From contig NC_092796.1 in assembly GCF_918797505.1 (NCBI RefSeq), forward strand, positions 50,970,411 through 51,034,410: a DNA stretch of 64,000 nucleotides, written 5' to 3'. This DNA is from Bemisia tabaci. Lineage: Eukaryota; Arthropoda; Insecta; Hemiptera; Aleyrodidae. Position numbers and translations under genes: made by a program. Below the pieces are notes generated by a model. That model had not been told where the DNA came from. It saw only the letters and a program-made list of their open reading frames with translations, and searched no databases. This document shows, piece by piece, positions 1 through 10,690 of the stretch (positions are counted from its first letter, which is position 1; every line of letters starts with the position of its first letter).

Positions 1-752
1 GAGTTTTTGGACTACTGCTCTCTTTTTGGGCTGTAGTATCTTGATTTATTTTGCGAGGAAAGCTCCGTACTTTTGATGGATGCCTGCCATTCCTAATATA
101 AGAGCGCCTTCAGTTTCGTATGATACTGTGCAATACCTCTGGTGTGAAATAGTTGCTTCAAGCGCCGTGGCACGCTGCGGCGCGGCAGGCGGGCAGCCAG
201 CGCGAAACGCGCATTGGCGCCTACAAACCTAACAGGGATACTTCACGCGTTGCGCAATGCGTGAAGTATCCCTGTTAGGTTTGTAGGCGCCAGTGCGTCG
301 CCGCTCCGCTTTGTGTTAGGCTCTAATATTTAATCTGGCGGAGTCAGCGTTATTCAACTCATGATTTTGAAATGTTTGCACATCCTGTATGGATTATTCT
401 CATTTTAATTGATGAAAAAAAATATGTATTAAAGGAAAATATAATGTGTGTTTTGTAAATATTAAGGTGGTTCCGTATCAAACTTAAGGATTTACAAAGC
501 ACACGAATTTCTACACAATTTCTTATAGCCTTTTATAATCGATGGCAAAAAAGTAACAGCCAGGCGATAAAGTGTAAAGCCCGGCGAAAGGAACTATAGC
601 CCGGCTGCATAATTTTGTATAGCCCGACCGTATGATTTTCTCCGCATTCTACAGCCAATTATATGATTATCTGTAGCCTTCTTTAGCTGGCTGTAAGAAT
701 TCCTATGGTATTTTGAAACGCAGCTCTTATCGCCAATTTTTACCAGTGAAGA
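1..752 (+). repeat. Left arm of giant inverted repeat (partner 6497-7232)
   Basis: This arm matches the reverse complement of 6497-7232 over essentially its whole length with scattered substitutions and small indels. The match runs up to the window edge, so the true outer end may lie outside. Within the arm, about 540-690 holds several short AGCC-GGC-type motifs (for example AGCCAGGCG, AGCCCGGCG, AGCCCGGCTG) spaced by tens of bases, which resemble sub-terminal repeats of DNA transposons. A 76-nt hairpin lies inside at 216-291. No transposase was seen between the arms. It could be one long-TIR foldback transposon or two inverted copies of one repeat. Confidence 0.8.
216..291. repeat. Long near-perfect hairpin inside left arm
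   Basis: The segment runs from GGCGCCTACAAACC to GGTTTGTAGGCGCC and is almost completely self-complementary around TTGCGCAA at its centre, with one mismatched pair near the loop. The same palindrome occurs in the opposite arm at 6938-7013, and related sequence forms a tandem array at 52358-52560. Confidence 0.9.
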
Positions 753-3531
753 CAAGTTTTTTCACTAAATCAACACTACCCAATAAAACTGTTTGCGTCG
801 GAGACACAAGGATGGTTTACCCACGCCGGCAGTGACATACGCAAAGCCTTTGCATCATTCGATGGCGCTTAAGAGTGATTTCATTCATCACTCTTTGAGT
901 GAAAGTAAGATCGTAGCAGAGCTTGAGAGGTAGGCAGCTCGGCACCGTCGGGCAAACTCCGCTTCCGTTCTCAAATGAATCGCTCTAAAACAATAGGCGC
1001 AACTTATCGTGCGGTTCAGCCTATCCCAGTACTCAACACCTTTCGTTCTTCACCGTGCCCTGCCGCATGCCTTGTGGGAGCGTGGGCCGCAGTGATCGGA
1101 GATTGAAGGCTTCAAAAGTTGAACGCGCCATTAGTACCCGAGCGCTGATCGGGTACGTTCCATACATTGGAAACTTGTGGTCTGCAGTGAAAGAAATAAT
1201 ATGCTCAGCTCAAAGCAAGATTTGAAGCAAGAAAATGGATTTTAAAAGACGGCTGTAAAAAAAAGGCAGATGAAGCTTTTGCGTGTATTCACAGTTAAAG
1301 TCAAAAAGTACTCACATCAGTGCAACTGACACTGATTTTAGTCTAGCTATGTGCTTTTTAGTACCTGTTCTGAGATTTGCGCTCATGGATCTTGATTCAG
1401 CACTTAGCAAGATTAACGTTAGCTTTATTTGCAACTACATGTCCATGTAATACAATGTACATAAGTACCTGTGCCAGTCTCATTGTCAGTCCTTTATAAC
1501 ATGCACTAACTCTAACCTCAGTATCGGTTCTGTGAAACCGATAATTTATCCTTTGCGGTGAGTAATAGTTCTTCGAAACAAATTCAATCTCAAATCTTTC
1601 GCAATCTTGGTTAAAGTGAACTATTATTCTATAGAAATTACAATTAAAAACATTTTGAGAAAAAAACATCGTAGAAACTGGGGGTTTTATCCAGGGATTT
1701 TGACATGCTCTAAATATTTCGAAAGGATATCTTACTCCGAAAGTGAAACATGTATTCGAAAAATTTAGCGGAACTGCTGGCTTGATCGTGCACATAGTAA
1801 TTTAATGAGATCTTCGAAGACTGAAATGCTGATGACTCCTTACAGCCGCTCCGTGTAAGTGAACATGACACCTATATTACAGAGGAGCAGCTCTACTTAG
1901 GGTCCTTCTTCCATTTTTGCCCCGTTTATGTTTTCGTTTTGGTGACGCATGAATGACGGCAAAATACCGCGTGCATTTAAAATAACCAACCGGTCACTCA
2001 AAACCCTCGAACCGTGCGGTCATTGTAGAAATTCCAAGGCAGACGTATCGGAATTCCGAGTGTCAAAGACGGACATGACACTCCATTTCGAGCAGACGCC
2101 CGGCCGACGACGACGACTCGACGCGTGGCGCGGTGTCTCCGATTGCGTTACGCAGGGGGCCGACCCGCGGGGGGGGGGGGGGGGGGGGCAGCGAAAGGGG
2201 GTTGGGCAGCGACCGCCGACTGGGACCGGGAGAGGGCTCCGGAGAATCAGAGCTGGAATCACGTAGCAATCAGGGTACAACTCAATCAGTGAGAACAATG
2301 GCGACTAACAACGAGATCGACGCCGCCACCGCCGCCGCCAGGAGGGAGGGGCAGCGGCCGTCGAAGAAGACAGAGTGTTGCCAGCCCAGGAGAGTCCGGC
2401 CGCGGCCCATCCTTGAAATCTTTATTTGCACTTGTCTCGAGCCCAATCTTCTCGGGAAAAACGGGTGTACTTAAATACAACGTGGGATGAGTCACGACCG
2501 CGTTTAAGCCCGTCCTGGTTTCTGATTGGCCGCTTGTAAAGTTTCAGCTCCTTTAGCGGATTCTGGATTTAGGTGCGAGAAAATTCGGCCCCTGACTTTG
2601 AATGGAATCAGAATTAGAATAGTCATATAGCATCCTTTTGGGGTTGGCTGCTCCCTGTGGAAGGATATGGAGTTTAGGTTTGGAGGATTTGAGCTCCGGG
2701 CATTTGAACCAGAATTCGAGGTCTTTTGAACAACTTAAGTTTCAAAAAAAAAAGAAAGCAACAAAAATCCCAGATGCTAAAAAAGCTGAATTCAAAATTT
2801 TCAGTGAACGGAAAAGTTTTTGCCGCATGTTCGTCATTTCCTCCATAAGACACCGTCGCCGCATTATGTGAACATTTTGTGTTCTTCAATATCACAATGT
2901 GCACACAGTTACATGCTTTAGAGTTGGACCCTTCTTGATAGGTACAAACGAAATCGAGCCTATCTTTCTAATAATAAATGGAAAATAAAATTGAGAAAAA
3001 AATCTAAAAGTCGCTTTTCTTTGTAAAAAATAAAACAGATGGGCACATTTTGATGCAAACTACTCTTTCATATTCTCTGATCATCTTATCAGGAAATCGG
3101 TCACCGGCCTTTTCTGCATTGTCACCAGGGAATGTCAGCTACTAATTACGTGAAGTTTACCGTAGCCAATGTACATCATTTTGCAAAAAAATGGTCACTG
3201 TACTGGTATTCCGAGTAATCATGGTTGTCAAATTCCCCTGCCTGAAGCACAGTTCACAGGCCTACAAATTTAAATTGAAATCAAAACTTGTTCTATGTTC
3301 CACGAGGAATTTATCGTCAAGTGAGCGCAGGTAGCGAAAACCTACTTTTTTCGCATGGCTGGCAAAAACTGTAAGCAATCATAACATGAAGAGAATCATG
3401 TGAGAACAAAACGTTGGCATCGGCGCAAGTGCGATGTTTACTTTCATTGCGTAACTATATATAACTCGGCGAGTCTCTTTCCTGAGTACTAACGAGTTCC
3501 CAAACGTCAGGATGATCTTTGATTAAATGAA
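753..3531. other. No gene recognised; interior of giant inverted repeat
   Basis: No coding gene is supported. The stretch is AT-rich except for a GC- and CpG-rich patch at about 1960-2420 that holds a 20-nt G run and CGCCGC-type triplets. Overlapping short frames on both strands there come from the composition. Confidence 0.5.
2169..2188 (+). repeat. Poly-G tract (20 nt)
   Basis: An uninterrupted run of 20 G follows GACCCGC. It lies in a GC-rich patch of otherwise AT-rich DNA, and its exact length may be unreliable in the assembly. Confidence 0.9.
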
Positions 3532-3647
3532 CGTATTTCTGCCAAATGGAACTATGTGCATTAAGACATGAGCCCTGAGATGTATAAGAACCTATGCATA
3601 ACAGGGCTCACGTCATAATGCTCATGGTTCCGTTTATCAGAAATACT
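3532..3647. mobile_element. Foldback MITE, family B, copy 1
   Basis: The ends are inverted: CGTATTTCTGCCAAATGGAA on the left and, reading inward on the other strand, AGTATTTCTGATAAACGGAA on the right. The arms continue through a TGAGCCCTG / CAGGGCTCA pair. A second copy is at 5257-5374. It is non-coding. Confidence 0.8.
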
Positions 3648-3796
3648 CCCGAATAAGGTTTCGCTCTGTATATTTTCAGGGGCTGACAGTCGCCTCTCGA
3701 ATCTCATTTAAAAGTATGGGTCCAAGGGATGCCAAACAATGCAATCACCTCTTTTAAGGACAGAAACAGAACATTATCTCCTGTTGTTGAAGAATG

Positions 3797-3946
3797 CTAC
3801 ATCAAAACAACCTCTCCATGCAAAGATAGGGAGCAAATACATTGACAGGGCTGCCACTTTATTTGGGGACTCTACAACTGAAAACACGGCAACCCTGTTA
3901 ATGTATTAGCTCCCTATCTTTGCATGGAGAGTTTGTATTGATGTAG
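3797..3946. mobile_element. Foldback element with about 55-bp arms
   Basis: The left arm includes CTCCATGCAAAGATAGGGAG and the right arm its complement CTCCCTATCTTTGCATGGAG. Pairing extends outward to CTACATCAA/TTGATGTAG and inward through ACAGGG/CCCTGT. It is non-coding, and no other copy was seen here. Confidence 0.8.
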
Positions 3947-4121
3947 ACGTGGACTCTCAGGGTAGGGTGGGATATTCCCTCCATTTGGGCCTCAACTTGA
4001 GAGCTTTTTTTGAGCTTGGGAGTTGATTTCAAAGAAAACCGGTGGCACCATCGTGTTTTTCGCGAACTTTTACAAAAGAATCAACAGTCAAATCGCAGAT
4101 TCCTTACACATGCAACATATC

Positions 4122-4231
4122 CATTGGTGAAAATTTAACATTTATTTCCGTTTGTGACACTGAAGGCCTAATGTACGGGCACCAATCAGAAATGGATTCG
4201 CATTGTCTTTACTCTCAGTGTAAAGGGACTC
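4122..4231 (+). repeat. Dispersed repeat fragment matching 24700-24810
   Basis: The stretch containing CCGTTTGTGACACTG and AACCAATCAGAAATGG-like sequence (here CACCAATCAGAAATGG) through CATTGTCTTTACTCTCAGT matches the right half of the foldback element at 24507-24813. It appears to be a truncated copy. Confidence 0.7.
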
Positions 4232-4280
4232 AAGGAGTTGGTTACAATCCAGAATTGGCATCGGCGACTCTTGCGAGCGA

Positions 4281-4358
4281 AGAAGTAGAAGAGGAAGAAG
4301 AGGAAGAAAAAGATGATGAAGAAGAAGAAGAAGAAGAAGAAGAAGAAGAAGAGAAGGA
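4281..4358 (+). repeat. GAA/GAG microsatellite
   Basis: A near-continuous purine (GAA)n tract with GAG and GAT variants. It yields poly-Glu frames on the plus strand and poly-Ser or poly-Leu frames on the minus strand, and none of these is credible as a gene. Confidence 0.9.
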
Positions 4359-4853
4359 GCTTCTACATAGGACATCGATGTCGAAGTGGTACGTTGTCCG
4401 GCGAGCGCTGCTGTATTGGGCTGTTTTTACGAGCCGGTCTCCGGGCCTGGGTCTGGATGCGGCGCGCGCGTGGCTTGGCGGCTTGTGCTTGTGCTTGTCG
4501 CGTGTCGCATTCCACGGTGTGCGCACGCCTTTGAGTCACGTCGGGATACGCCACTGCTGATCCTCCCGTGCCCTCCGCCACCGCCGCCGCCTTGGCTACG
4601 TGATGATCGCCCAGGATCCCGGTGCGGAGTCCTCCTGTCCACGGCCAAGATCTTGTGCCTCCATCGGGAACCAGATCCCAAAGGTTGCCATATAGGCCTC
4701 CGCGAACAAGGTTGATCCGTAGGAATCGCGGATAACCTGGAGCTTTGAAAATGAGTCCGGGCATCATCGTGTTTCGCTGATCGTTTTTTATAGACTGGTC
4801 GACGGTGGACCGTACCGTCCATTCGTAGAGCCCAGAGAGTACCCGTGCCCGTA

Positions 4854-5082
4854 CACTTAAAAAAAACACATTGGATGTAGAGTCCAGACTCTTGAAAACA
4901 TTGACAAGAAAAAGGACTCTTGATTCAATCAGATTTAAGCTTAAATCAAAAGGAAATCCGCTCAAATTAAGAGGCTTGGTTCTTGATTTAAGCTTAAATC
5001 TGATTGAATCAAGAGTATTTTTTCTTGTCGATGTTTTTAAGAGTCTGGACTCTAGATCCAATGTGTTTTTTTTTTTCCGGTG
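4854..5082. mobile_element. Palindromic MITE, family C, copy 1, with 21-bp flanking direct repeats
   Basis: The arms begin CACATTGGATGTAGAGTCC and end GGACTCTAGATCCAATGTG, and complementarity runs through the internal ATTCAATCAGATTTAAGC / GCTTAAATCTGATTGAAT arms. It is flanked by CAGAGAGTACCCGTGCCCGT+A at 4833-4853 and the same sequence with one substitution at 5083-5103. That direct repeat is far longer than an ordinary MITE target duplication. Other copies are at 5695, 10065, 13290, 29391 and 38723. Confidence 0.9.
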
Positions 5083-5120
5083 CAGAGAGTACTCGTGCCC
5101 GTAGAGTAAAGACGCATATA

Positions 5121-5502
5121 CTGCCGTGCTAAGGAAAAATGTCATGTGAGCCCTCAGACGTTGCCAATTTTATTTCAATAACAGAGGAATGTACTATAGG
5201 AAAATTTTAAATATTTTTCGTTCAATTTTTCAGACAATTTTGTTCGTAATATTTGGACGTATTTCTATCAAACGGACCTATGTGCATTAAGACTTGAGCC
5301 CTGAGACCCAAAAGAACATGTGCATAACAGGGCTTACGTCATAATGCACATAATTCCGCTTGATAGAAATACGTAAATTTAATCTAAAATATCTCAGAAT
5401 TGCGAGGAAAAATATGCATAACTTTCTTCAAAAAAAGATATTTCATCGGGAGAAATTTGGCAACACTTGAATGCTTATACAGCGTTTTTCCTTAGTTCCT
5501 AG
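5121..5502. mobile_element. MITE family A, copy 1, interrupted by family B element
   Basis: The left end CTGCCGTGCTAAGGAAAAA and the interior (ATTTTGTTCG..., AATCTAAAATATCT, GGCAACACTTGAATG, GCGTTTTTCCTTAG) match the uninterrupted copy at 8440-8689. The final bases of the right inverted repeat are degenerate. A 118-bp family B element (5257-5374) sits within it. Confidence 0.8.
5257..5374. mobile_element. Foldback MITE, family B, copy 2 (nested)
   Basis: The element starts ACGTATTTCTATCAAACGGA and ends with the complement TTCCGCTTGATAGAAATACG+T. It interrupts a family A element whose two halves resume on either side. The ACGT at both ends is self-complementary, so the exact target duplication is ambiguous. 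Confidence 0.85.
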
Positions 5503-5694
5503 TTGGGAGAGTCCTTTTCCCCAATATAAGAGGAACATATGAATCCTTAAATGTAGAAAGGTGACATGTCCGTATTTTGGCGGAATCTAGTTAAACACGG
5601 ACTCTCATTCTAATTGGTATTATATATACACTTTTGATGCAAAACGCAACATTATGTCTAATCATCGCAAGCGGGGAGAAAATCAAGAATTTCA

Positions 5695-5919
5695 CACTGA
5701 AAAAAAGTTTTTTGGATCCAGAGTCCAGATTCTTACAAAATCTGAAAAGAAAAGTACTCCTCATTCGATCGAATGTTTGCTCGAATCGAGAGCCAAGCCG
5801 TCTAATTTAAGTGGAATTTTTTTTATTCAACCAAATATCCGATCGAATCAAGAGTATTTTTCCTTGTCAAACTTTTTAAATGTCCAGACTCTGGATCCAA
5901 GAGACCTCTTTTTCCAGTG
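5695..5919. mobile_element. Degenerate palindromic MITE, family C, copy 6
   Basis: CACTGAAAAAAAG... and ...TTTTTCCAGTG termini enclose GGATCCAGAGTCCAGA and TCCAGACTCTGGATCC arms. It is more diverged inside than the other family C copies (CGATCGAATG replaces CAATCAGATT), so it is an older or subfamily copy. Confidence 0.75.
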
Positions 5920-6496
5920 CAGTCAATACATCTCTGTGGATTTCTTACATTCATTTTTACGGTGTGTCCTAGCGTTATCGCACAAATACTTTAGCCTAGA
6001 AAAAAAATTCAAATCGCTGTTTGGTTGTATATGTTTTTATGATCCTCAGTCGTAAACTTTCCAAGAAATATTTTACTTTCGAGAGACGTTAAAAAGATAC
6101 AAAAGAAAGTAAAACCGCACGTGAATCGATAAAAACTGCATACTTTTAAGCCATTGGTATGAAAAAGTGCAAGTAAATGCAGCGGTTAAAGGATATTCCT
6201 ACTCGGTAAAAGTCTTCAAACTTTCTGTACCCTTCAACGAAAAAACGGTAGGTAAATAATTCTAAGAACACGGAAGAGGTAAGGCTCAACACACAGAACT
6301 TTCAACTGAAGTTCGATGAAAAGCGTTGTTGCCAATTGTAAACTTTGAAACGAATTTTTCGTGTTTTACTCGAAAGTCTACGAATATGTATGTATATTCT
6401 TCTTGCCCATGAGTTGGGTCTTTCTCGATTTTGTATCATCGAGTCACGAAATAACAACTTGACCAGTAGTGATCGAAAATTGAGAATCATATCTCT
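5920..6496. other. No feature recognised
   Basis: AT-rich DNA between the degenerate family C element and the right arm of the giant inverted repeat. I see no supported gene or repeat. Confidence 0.4.
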
Positions 6497-7232
6497 GGTA
6501 AAAATTGACGATGAGAGCTGCGTTTCAAAATACCACAGGAATTCTTATAGCCGGCTAAAGAAGGCTACAGAAAATCATATAGCTGGCTGTAGAATGCGGA
6601 GATAATCTTACGGCCGGGCTATACGAAGCGATAAAAAAAGTATGCAGCCGGGCTGTAGTTCCTATCGCCGGGCTTTACACTTTATCGCCTGGCTGTTGCT
6701 TCTTCGCCATCGATTATAAAAGGCAATAAGAAATTGTGTAGAAATTCGTGTGCTTTGGAAATCATTCAGTTTGATACGGAACCACTTTAATATTTACAAA
6801 ACACACGTTATATCTTCCTTTAATACATATTTTTTTTTTTTCAGGATGTGCAAACATTTCAAAATCTTCAGTTGAATAACGCTGACTCCGCTAGATTAAA
6901 TATTAGAGCCTAACACAAAGCGGAGCGGCGACGCACTGGCGCCTACAAACCTAACAGGGATACTTCACGCGTTGCGCAATGCGTGAAGTATCCCTGTTAG
7001 GTTCGTAGGCGCCAATGCGCGTTTCGCGCTGGCTGCCCGCCTGCCGCACCGCAGCGTGCCAAGGCGCTTGAAGCAACTATTTCACCCCAGAGGTATTGCA
7101 CAGTATCATACGAAACTGAAAGCGCTCTAATATATTAGGAATGGCAGGCATCCATCAAAAGTACGGAGCTTTCCTCACAAAATAAATCAAGATACTACGG
7201 CCCAAAAAGAGAGCAGTGGTCCAAAAACTCAC
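6497..7232 (-). repeat. Right arm of giant inverted repeat (partner 1-752)
   Basis: This is the reverse complement of the left arm with few substitutions. It includes the AGCC-GGC motif cluster (6545-6700) and the long hairpin at 6938-7013. The outermost matching bases are the complement of GAGTTTTTGGACCACTGCTC at about 7213-7232. The arm spacing of roughly 5.7 kb includes nested elements. Confidence 0.8.
6938..7013. repeat. Long near-perfect hairpin inside right arm
   Basis: The same palindrome as 216-291 (GGCGCCTACAAACC to GGTTCGTAGGCGCC, centre TTGCGCAA). Mismatches differ slightly from the left copy, so the two hairpins have diverged since duplication. Confidence 0.9.
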
Positions 7233-7273
7233 TAAGTCCTAGCATCCGTAATTAGTGACGTTTAGCATAATAC

Positions 7274-7430
7274 ACCTCATCGCCTGGCTGTTAGTTGCTT
7301 AATCGCCATCGGCTATAAAAGGCTATAGGAAATTGTGTAGCCGGTTACAGAAGCTATTTGAAATCTTACATCCGGCCGTAGGTCCATGGTATTTTGGAAC
7401 ACAGATTTTACTGCCAATTTTTACCAGGGA
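7274..7430. repeat. Solo fragment of the giant-repeat arm, internally rearranged
   Basis: 7278-7338 (TCGCCTGGCTG... TATAAAAGGCTATAGGAAAT) matches the right arm orientation, while 7383-7430 (ATGGTATTTTGGAACACAG... CAATTTTTACCAG) matches the left arm orientation. The fragment therefore looks like a short foldback derivative lying just outside the large element. Confidence 0.65.
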
Positions 7431-7678
7431 TGCCCGTAAATTTTTCGAATTCATCTTCACATAAGAGAGGCTCTGCCTTGTTTGTCATTTTTGAGGAAAC
7501 TCCAAGTTTAGCTCCTACCCAGAGATAAGTAATGAGCTTGAAATTCGAATATGCGACTCATATTTTTTGGGGTGGCAGCGAATTGAAATGTTGATTCAAA
7601 ACAAGAAGCATCTGAAATCTATACGTGAAGAATTTTCATTTCATTTTTCGATAATGATATGATCAAATACGGGGATTA

Positions 7679-7913
7679 GAGGACAACGCACATAAGAGCA
7701 GTTTTTTTTTAAAAAAAAATGAGTCATTTATAATTTCAAGTAAAACTAGTCTTATTGTATATTCTGTGAAAAATTGGCTCCCAAATTTCAATTTTTAAGC
7801 ATCAGAAAGTCAGTTTTAAGTTTCTTTCCGCCATGAGGATTCGCAAGTAATTTCGAAACTTCTAACACTTATTTCTCGAAACAGCAAAAACTGCACTTAT
7901 GCGCTTTCTCCTC
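7679..7913. mobile_element. MITE family J, copy 1
   Basis: About 235 bp with inverted ends (GAGGACAACGCACATAAGAG and, on the other strand, GAGGAGAAAGCGCATAAGTG). It is homologous along its length to 48706-48936, sharing GTAAAACTAGTCT, GCTCCCAAATT and TTTCTTTCCGCCAT. It is non-coding. Confidence 0.8.
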
Positions 7914-8439
7914 CAAGCTCCTCAGATGATGACGTAAGAGCTTCAAAAACTGAAATCCGTCAGGAGCGACAACAGGGTGGAAAATGATCCCTTCTCAGGA
8001 GTTTGGGGACGAAATTGTCGGAGAATTCAACAAATATAGAAACAAGAACGCTTGAGCGGGCCAGCGGGGGGGGGGGTGATCCGCGGGGGAGGGGGCGGAG
8101 CTAATACCGTCAGGATAAAACGCGATTTTAAGTAGGTGGAGGAGAGAAGACATAAAATAGAGATTTAGAAAATCCCGACACTAACTGAGATTACCCGAGG
8201 AGGCTATAATCCATGCTTTCAGCTCATTATTTGTGTTTACACTGCCTCGAAATTTTGATCTGTAAAACTATTTACCGTGCGAGCAACATCCAAGTAACGG
8301 CGCCGGGGGAGGGGGAGGGGGTTTGCCCGCGGATTCGGGAAATTTCGCTCCCTCGAATGCGTTTTGACAACCAATTAATTTCTCGAGAGCTCGTTGATCG
8401 CTCAAGCGGCTCGATCCAGAGGGAAATCTCCCTCCCGTA

Positions 8440-8689
8440 CTGCCGTGCTGAGGAAAAACGCCGTATGAACCTTCAGGCGTTGCCAAATTTCCTTCGATAG
8501 GATACGAATTTATTTAGAAAGTTGTGAATATTTTTCTACCAATTTTTTGGATAATTTTGTTCGCAATTCAATCTAAAATATCTGAAAATCTCAAGGAAAA
8601 ATATGCATAACTTTTTACTGAAATAAATGTTTTTTCAGGGTAAATTTGGCAACATTCCAATGTTCATACGGCGTTTTTCCATAGCACAG
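8440..8689. mobile_element. MITE family A, copy 2
   Basis: Inverted termini CTGCCGTGCTGAGGAAAAAC and, on the other strand, CTGTGCTATGGAAAAACGCC. The sub-terminal GTTGCCAAATTTCCTTC/ATTTGGCAAC pair is also present. TA flanks both ends; no longer duplication is evident. Confidence 0.85.
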
Positions 8690-10064
8690 TAGCGTAGTCG
8701 CGTCGAGCCCCGCCGCCGCCTTAATCGATCATACGTCTGCATTTGATCCCTTTGATTTTCGGGGCTCTGGAGAATCCAGACGGAAACGGGGTGGAGAGGC
8801 ACCAGCGAATTTTGAGGATTTTTCGCCATAAGGAGCCGTTTAAGCCTATTCTGTTTCTGCGAGTCATTATTCATTGTCTCCTCCGGAAGAATGTCACATT
8901 TTCTAGAGCCGAACTTAAGGTGGATCAGCACTTTGGAAAACGGTTCGATGATCGATCGATAACCCCTGGATTTAACCATATTTCTCAATAAATTTCAAGC
9001 ACCACATCACGCTGTATCCCGTCAAATGTTCGTACATAAAATTTGATCAAGCAACATTTTGAATTAAATACGAAAGTGAGTGTCGCTGAATCGTTTTATC
9101 TTTACCTTTCGAGTTGTAATTTGCGCTCAAGACGTATTTTTGAAGCTATGTCAAAATATTTCTGGGTGAACTTTTCTTTGCGAATACCTAGTGCATTTTA
9201 ACGTGGTGCGAAGGGCAGAAGTTCTTAAGGGATTTCATAAAATCCAGAAATTATCAATTAATTGATCGACTAACGAATTGTTTTTCAGAATGCTTCGAAT
9301 CGTTACCTCGCAATGAACAAAAGCTGATCAACTAACGATTTTGGAAAACATAAATTAACGCTTCCACCATAAATTAAATTTTCAAGAATTTTGAACTCGG
9401 AATCCTTCTCAACTTCTCCCATCCAATAAAATCTCCAGCTACACTTCCTTGATGGAGAGAATATTTAAAGAAACACTTCAAAAGAATTTTTTCCATCTCA
9501 ATTTGTTCAACTGGCAGCCAACAGAAATTTTATTGCAGCCTCTGAAAAATCCATGCTGGATGAATGTAATTGCTCAAAGTAGAAATTCAGACACAAAGAA
9601 GGACATACCGAGCGGTACGTGAGCAAGTGCTGGGGCAGCACTCGGTAACCGAAATATTTTGAGTTGGTTCCTCTAATTTTAGCGTGTTCAGCGTCATACT
9701 TCTGCGGTATTCCGGCCGCACCACAATGGTTTGGAAACTTTCAGCACCCGAGTTAAGGCTCACTTGTTTACTTTTGTTTGTTTCAACTTACTTTTGTTTG
9801 TCCGAACACGTAGAGTCAGCGAGTTTCCATCCATTGCACCGCCGCATAGCGCAATCGGAGTAACGCCAGGAAAATCCGTTCACCTGTCGTGTACAGCATT
9901 AGACAACGGATATTAAAAATGTTCAACTCCTCTTGAAATAAGTCGCAAGAGGACAGTCTAAAACTGTTGCACCGAGTGTAGTTCAAAATATCATCGCATC
10001 AGAGAAGTACTTTTTAGATGAGACTTTAATCAGGATTTAACTAGATCCTACAGCTTGTCTAGCT
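8690..10064. other. No gene recognised
   Basis: AT-rich non-coding DNA with no open frame of credible length or composition and no repeat I could pair within the window. Confidence 0.4.
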
Positions 10065-10291
10065 CACTGGAAAAAAAACACATTGAATCTAGAGTCCAGA
10101 CTCTTGAAAACATTGACAAGAAAAAATACTCTTGATTCAATCGGATTTTTGCTTGAATCAAAACGAAATCCGCTCTAAATTAAGAGGCTTGGTTCTTGAT
10201 TTAAGCTAGATTCTGATTGAATCAAGAGTATTTTTTCTTTTCGATGTTTTTAAGAGTCTGAACTCTAGATCCAATGTGTTTTTTTCCAGTG
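10065..10291. mobile_element. Palindromic MITE, family C, copy 2
   Basis: Bounded by CACTGGAAAAAAAACACATT and TGTTTTTTTCCAGTG. The internal arms (CTAGAGTCCAGACTCTTG / AAGAGTCTGAACTCTAG, CTTGATTCAATCGG / CTGATTGAATCAAG) pair along the element. No clear target duplication is visible. Confidence 0.9.
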
Positions 10292-10439
10292 GTCCTTCCT
10301 TAGGTCAAAAAAGGATTTATATGTGAGGTTTTTTCCGACAGCCTTTGGGAACTATCCCCACTCCACTCCAATTTTTTTTTTTTTTAAAAAAAAGTTTTTT
10401 TCTGCATTTTCGCGACGGTTTTTAACAAAAATCTCGAGG

Positions 10440-10690
10440 CAGCTAAAGTCTGTAAAAACTGGAAAATATCGGGAAATTCGATGTTATCAGGAAAACTCAG
10501 GAAAATCTGTCATGAATCAGAAAATTTTGAGTGATTCAAGCATTTTCCAAGCATTTCATTCTATTAATTAAATGTGTTGACTCGTTTCAATCAAACAAGT
10601 AGCGTTGAATTTACTCGCGCGGAAAATCAGGAAATATCTTCTACAATATCAGTAAAAATCAGGAAAATATTAGGACAATCCAATATCAAA
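10440..10690 (+). repeat. Degenerate CAGGAAAA-type interspersed repeat
   Basis: Motifs of the form TCAGGAAAA / ATCGGGAAATT recur at irregular spacing. The stretch resembles a decayed simple repeat and holds no gene. Confidence 0.4.

Noticed and set aside
4042..4560. 172-codon frame with a poly-Glu stretch
   Set aside because: The acidic run is the GAA microsatellite, part of the frame is a dispersed repeat fragment, and there is no family signature.
4363..5145. 260-codon minus-strand frame
   Set aside because: It runs across the family C palindrome, GC-rich repeats and the edge of a family A element, so it is a chance fusion of repeats.
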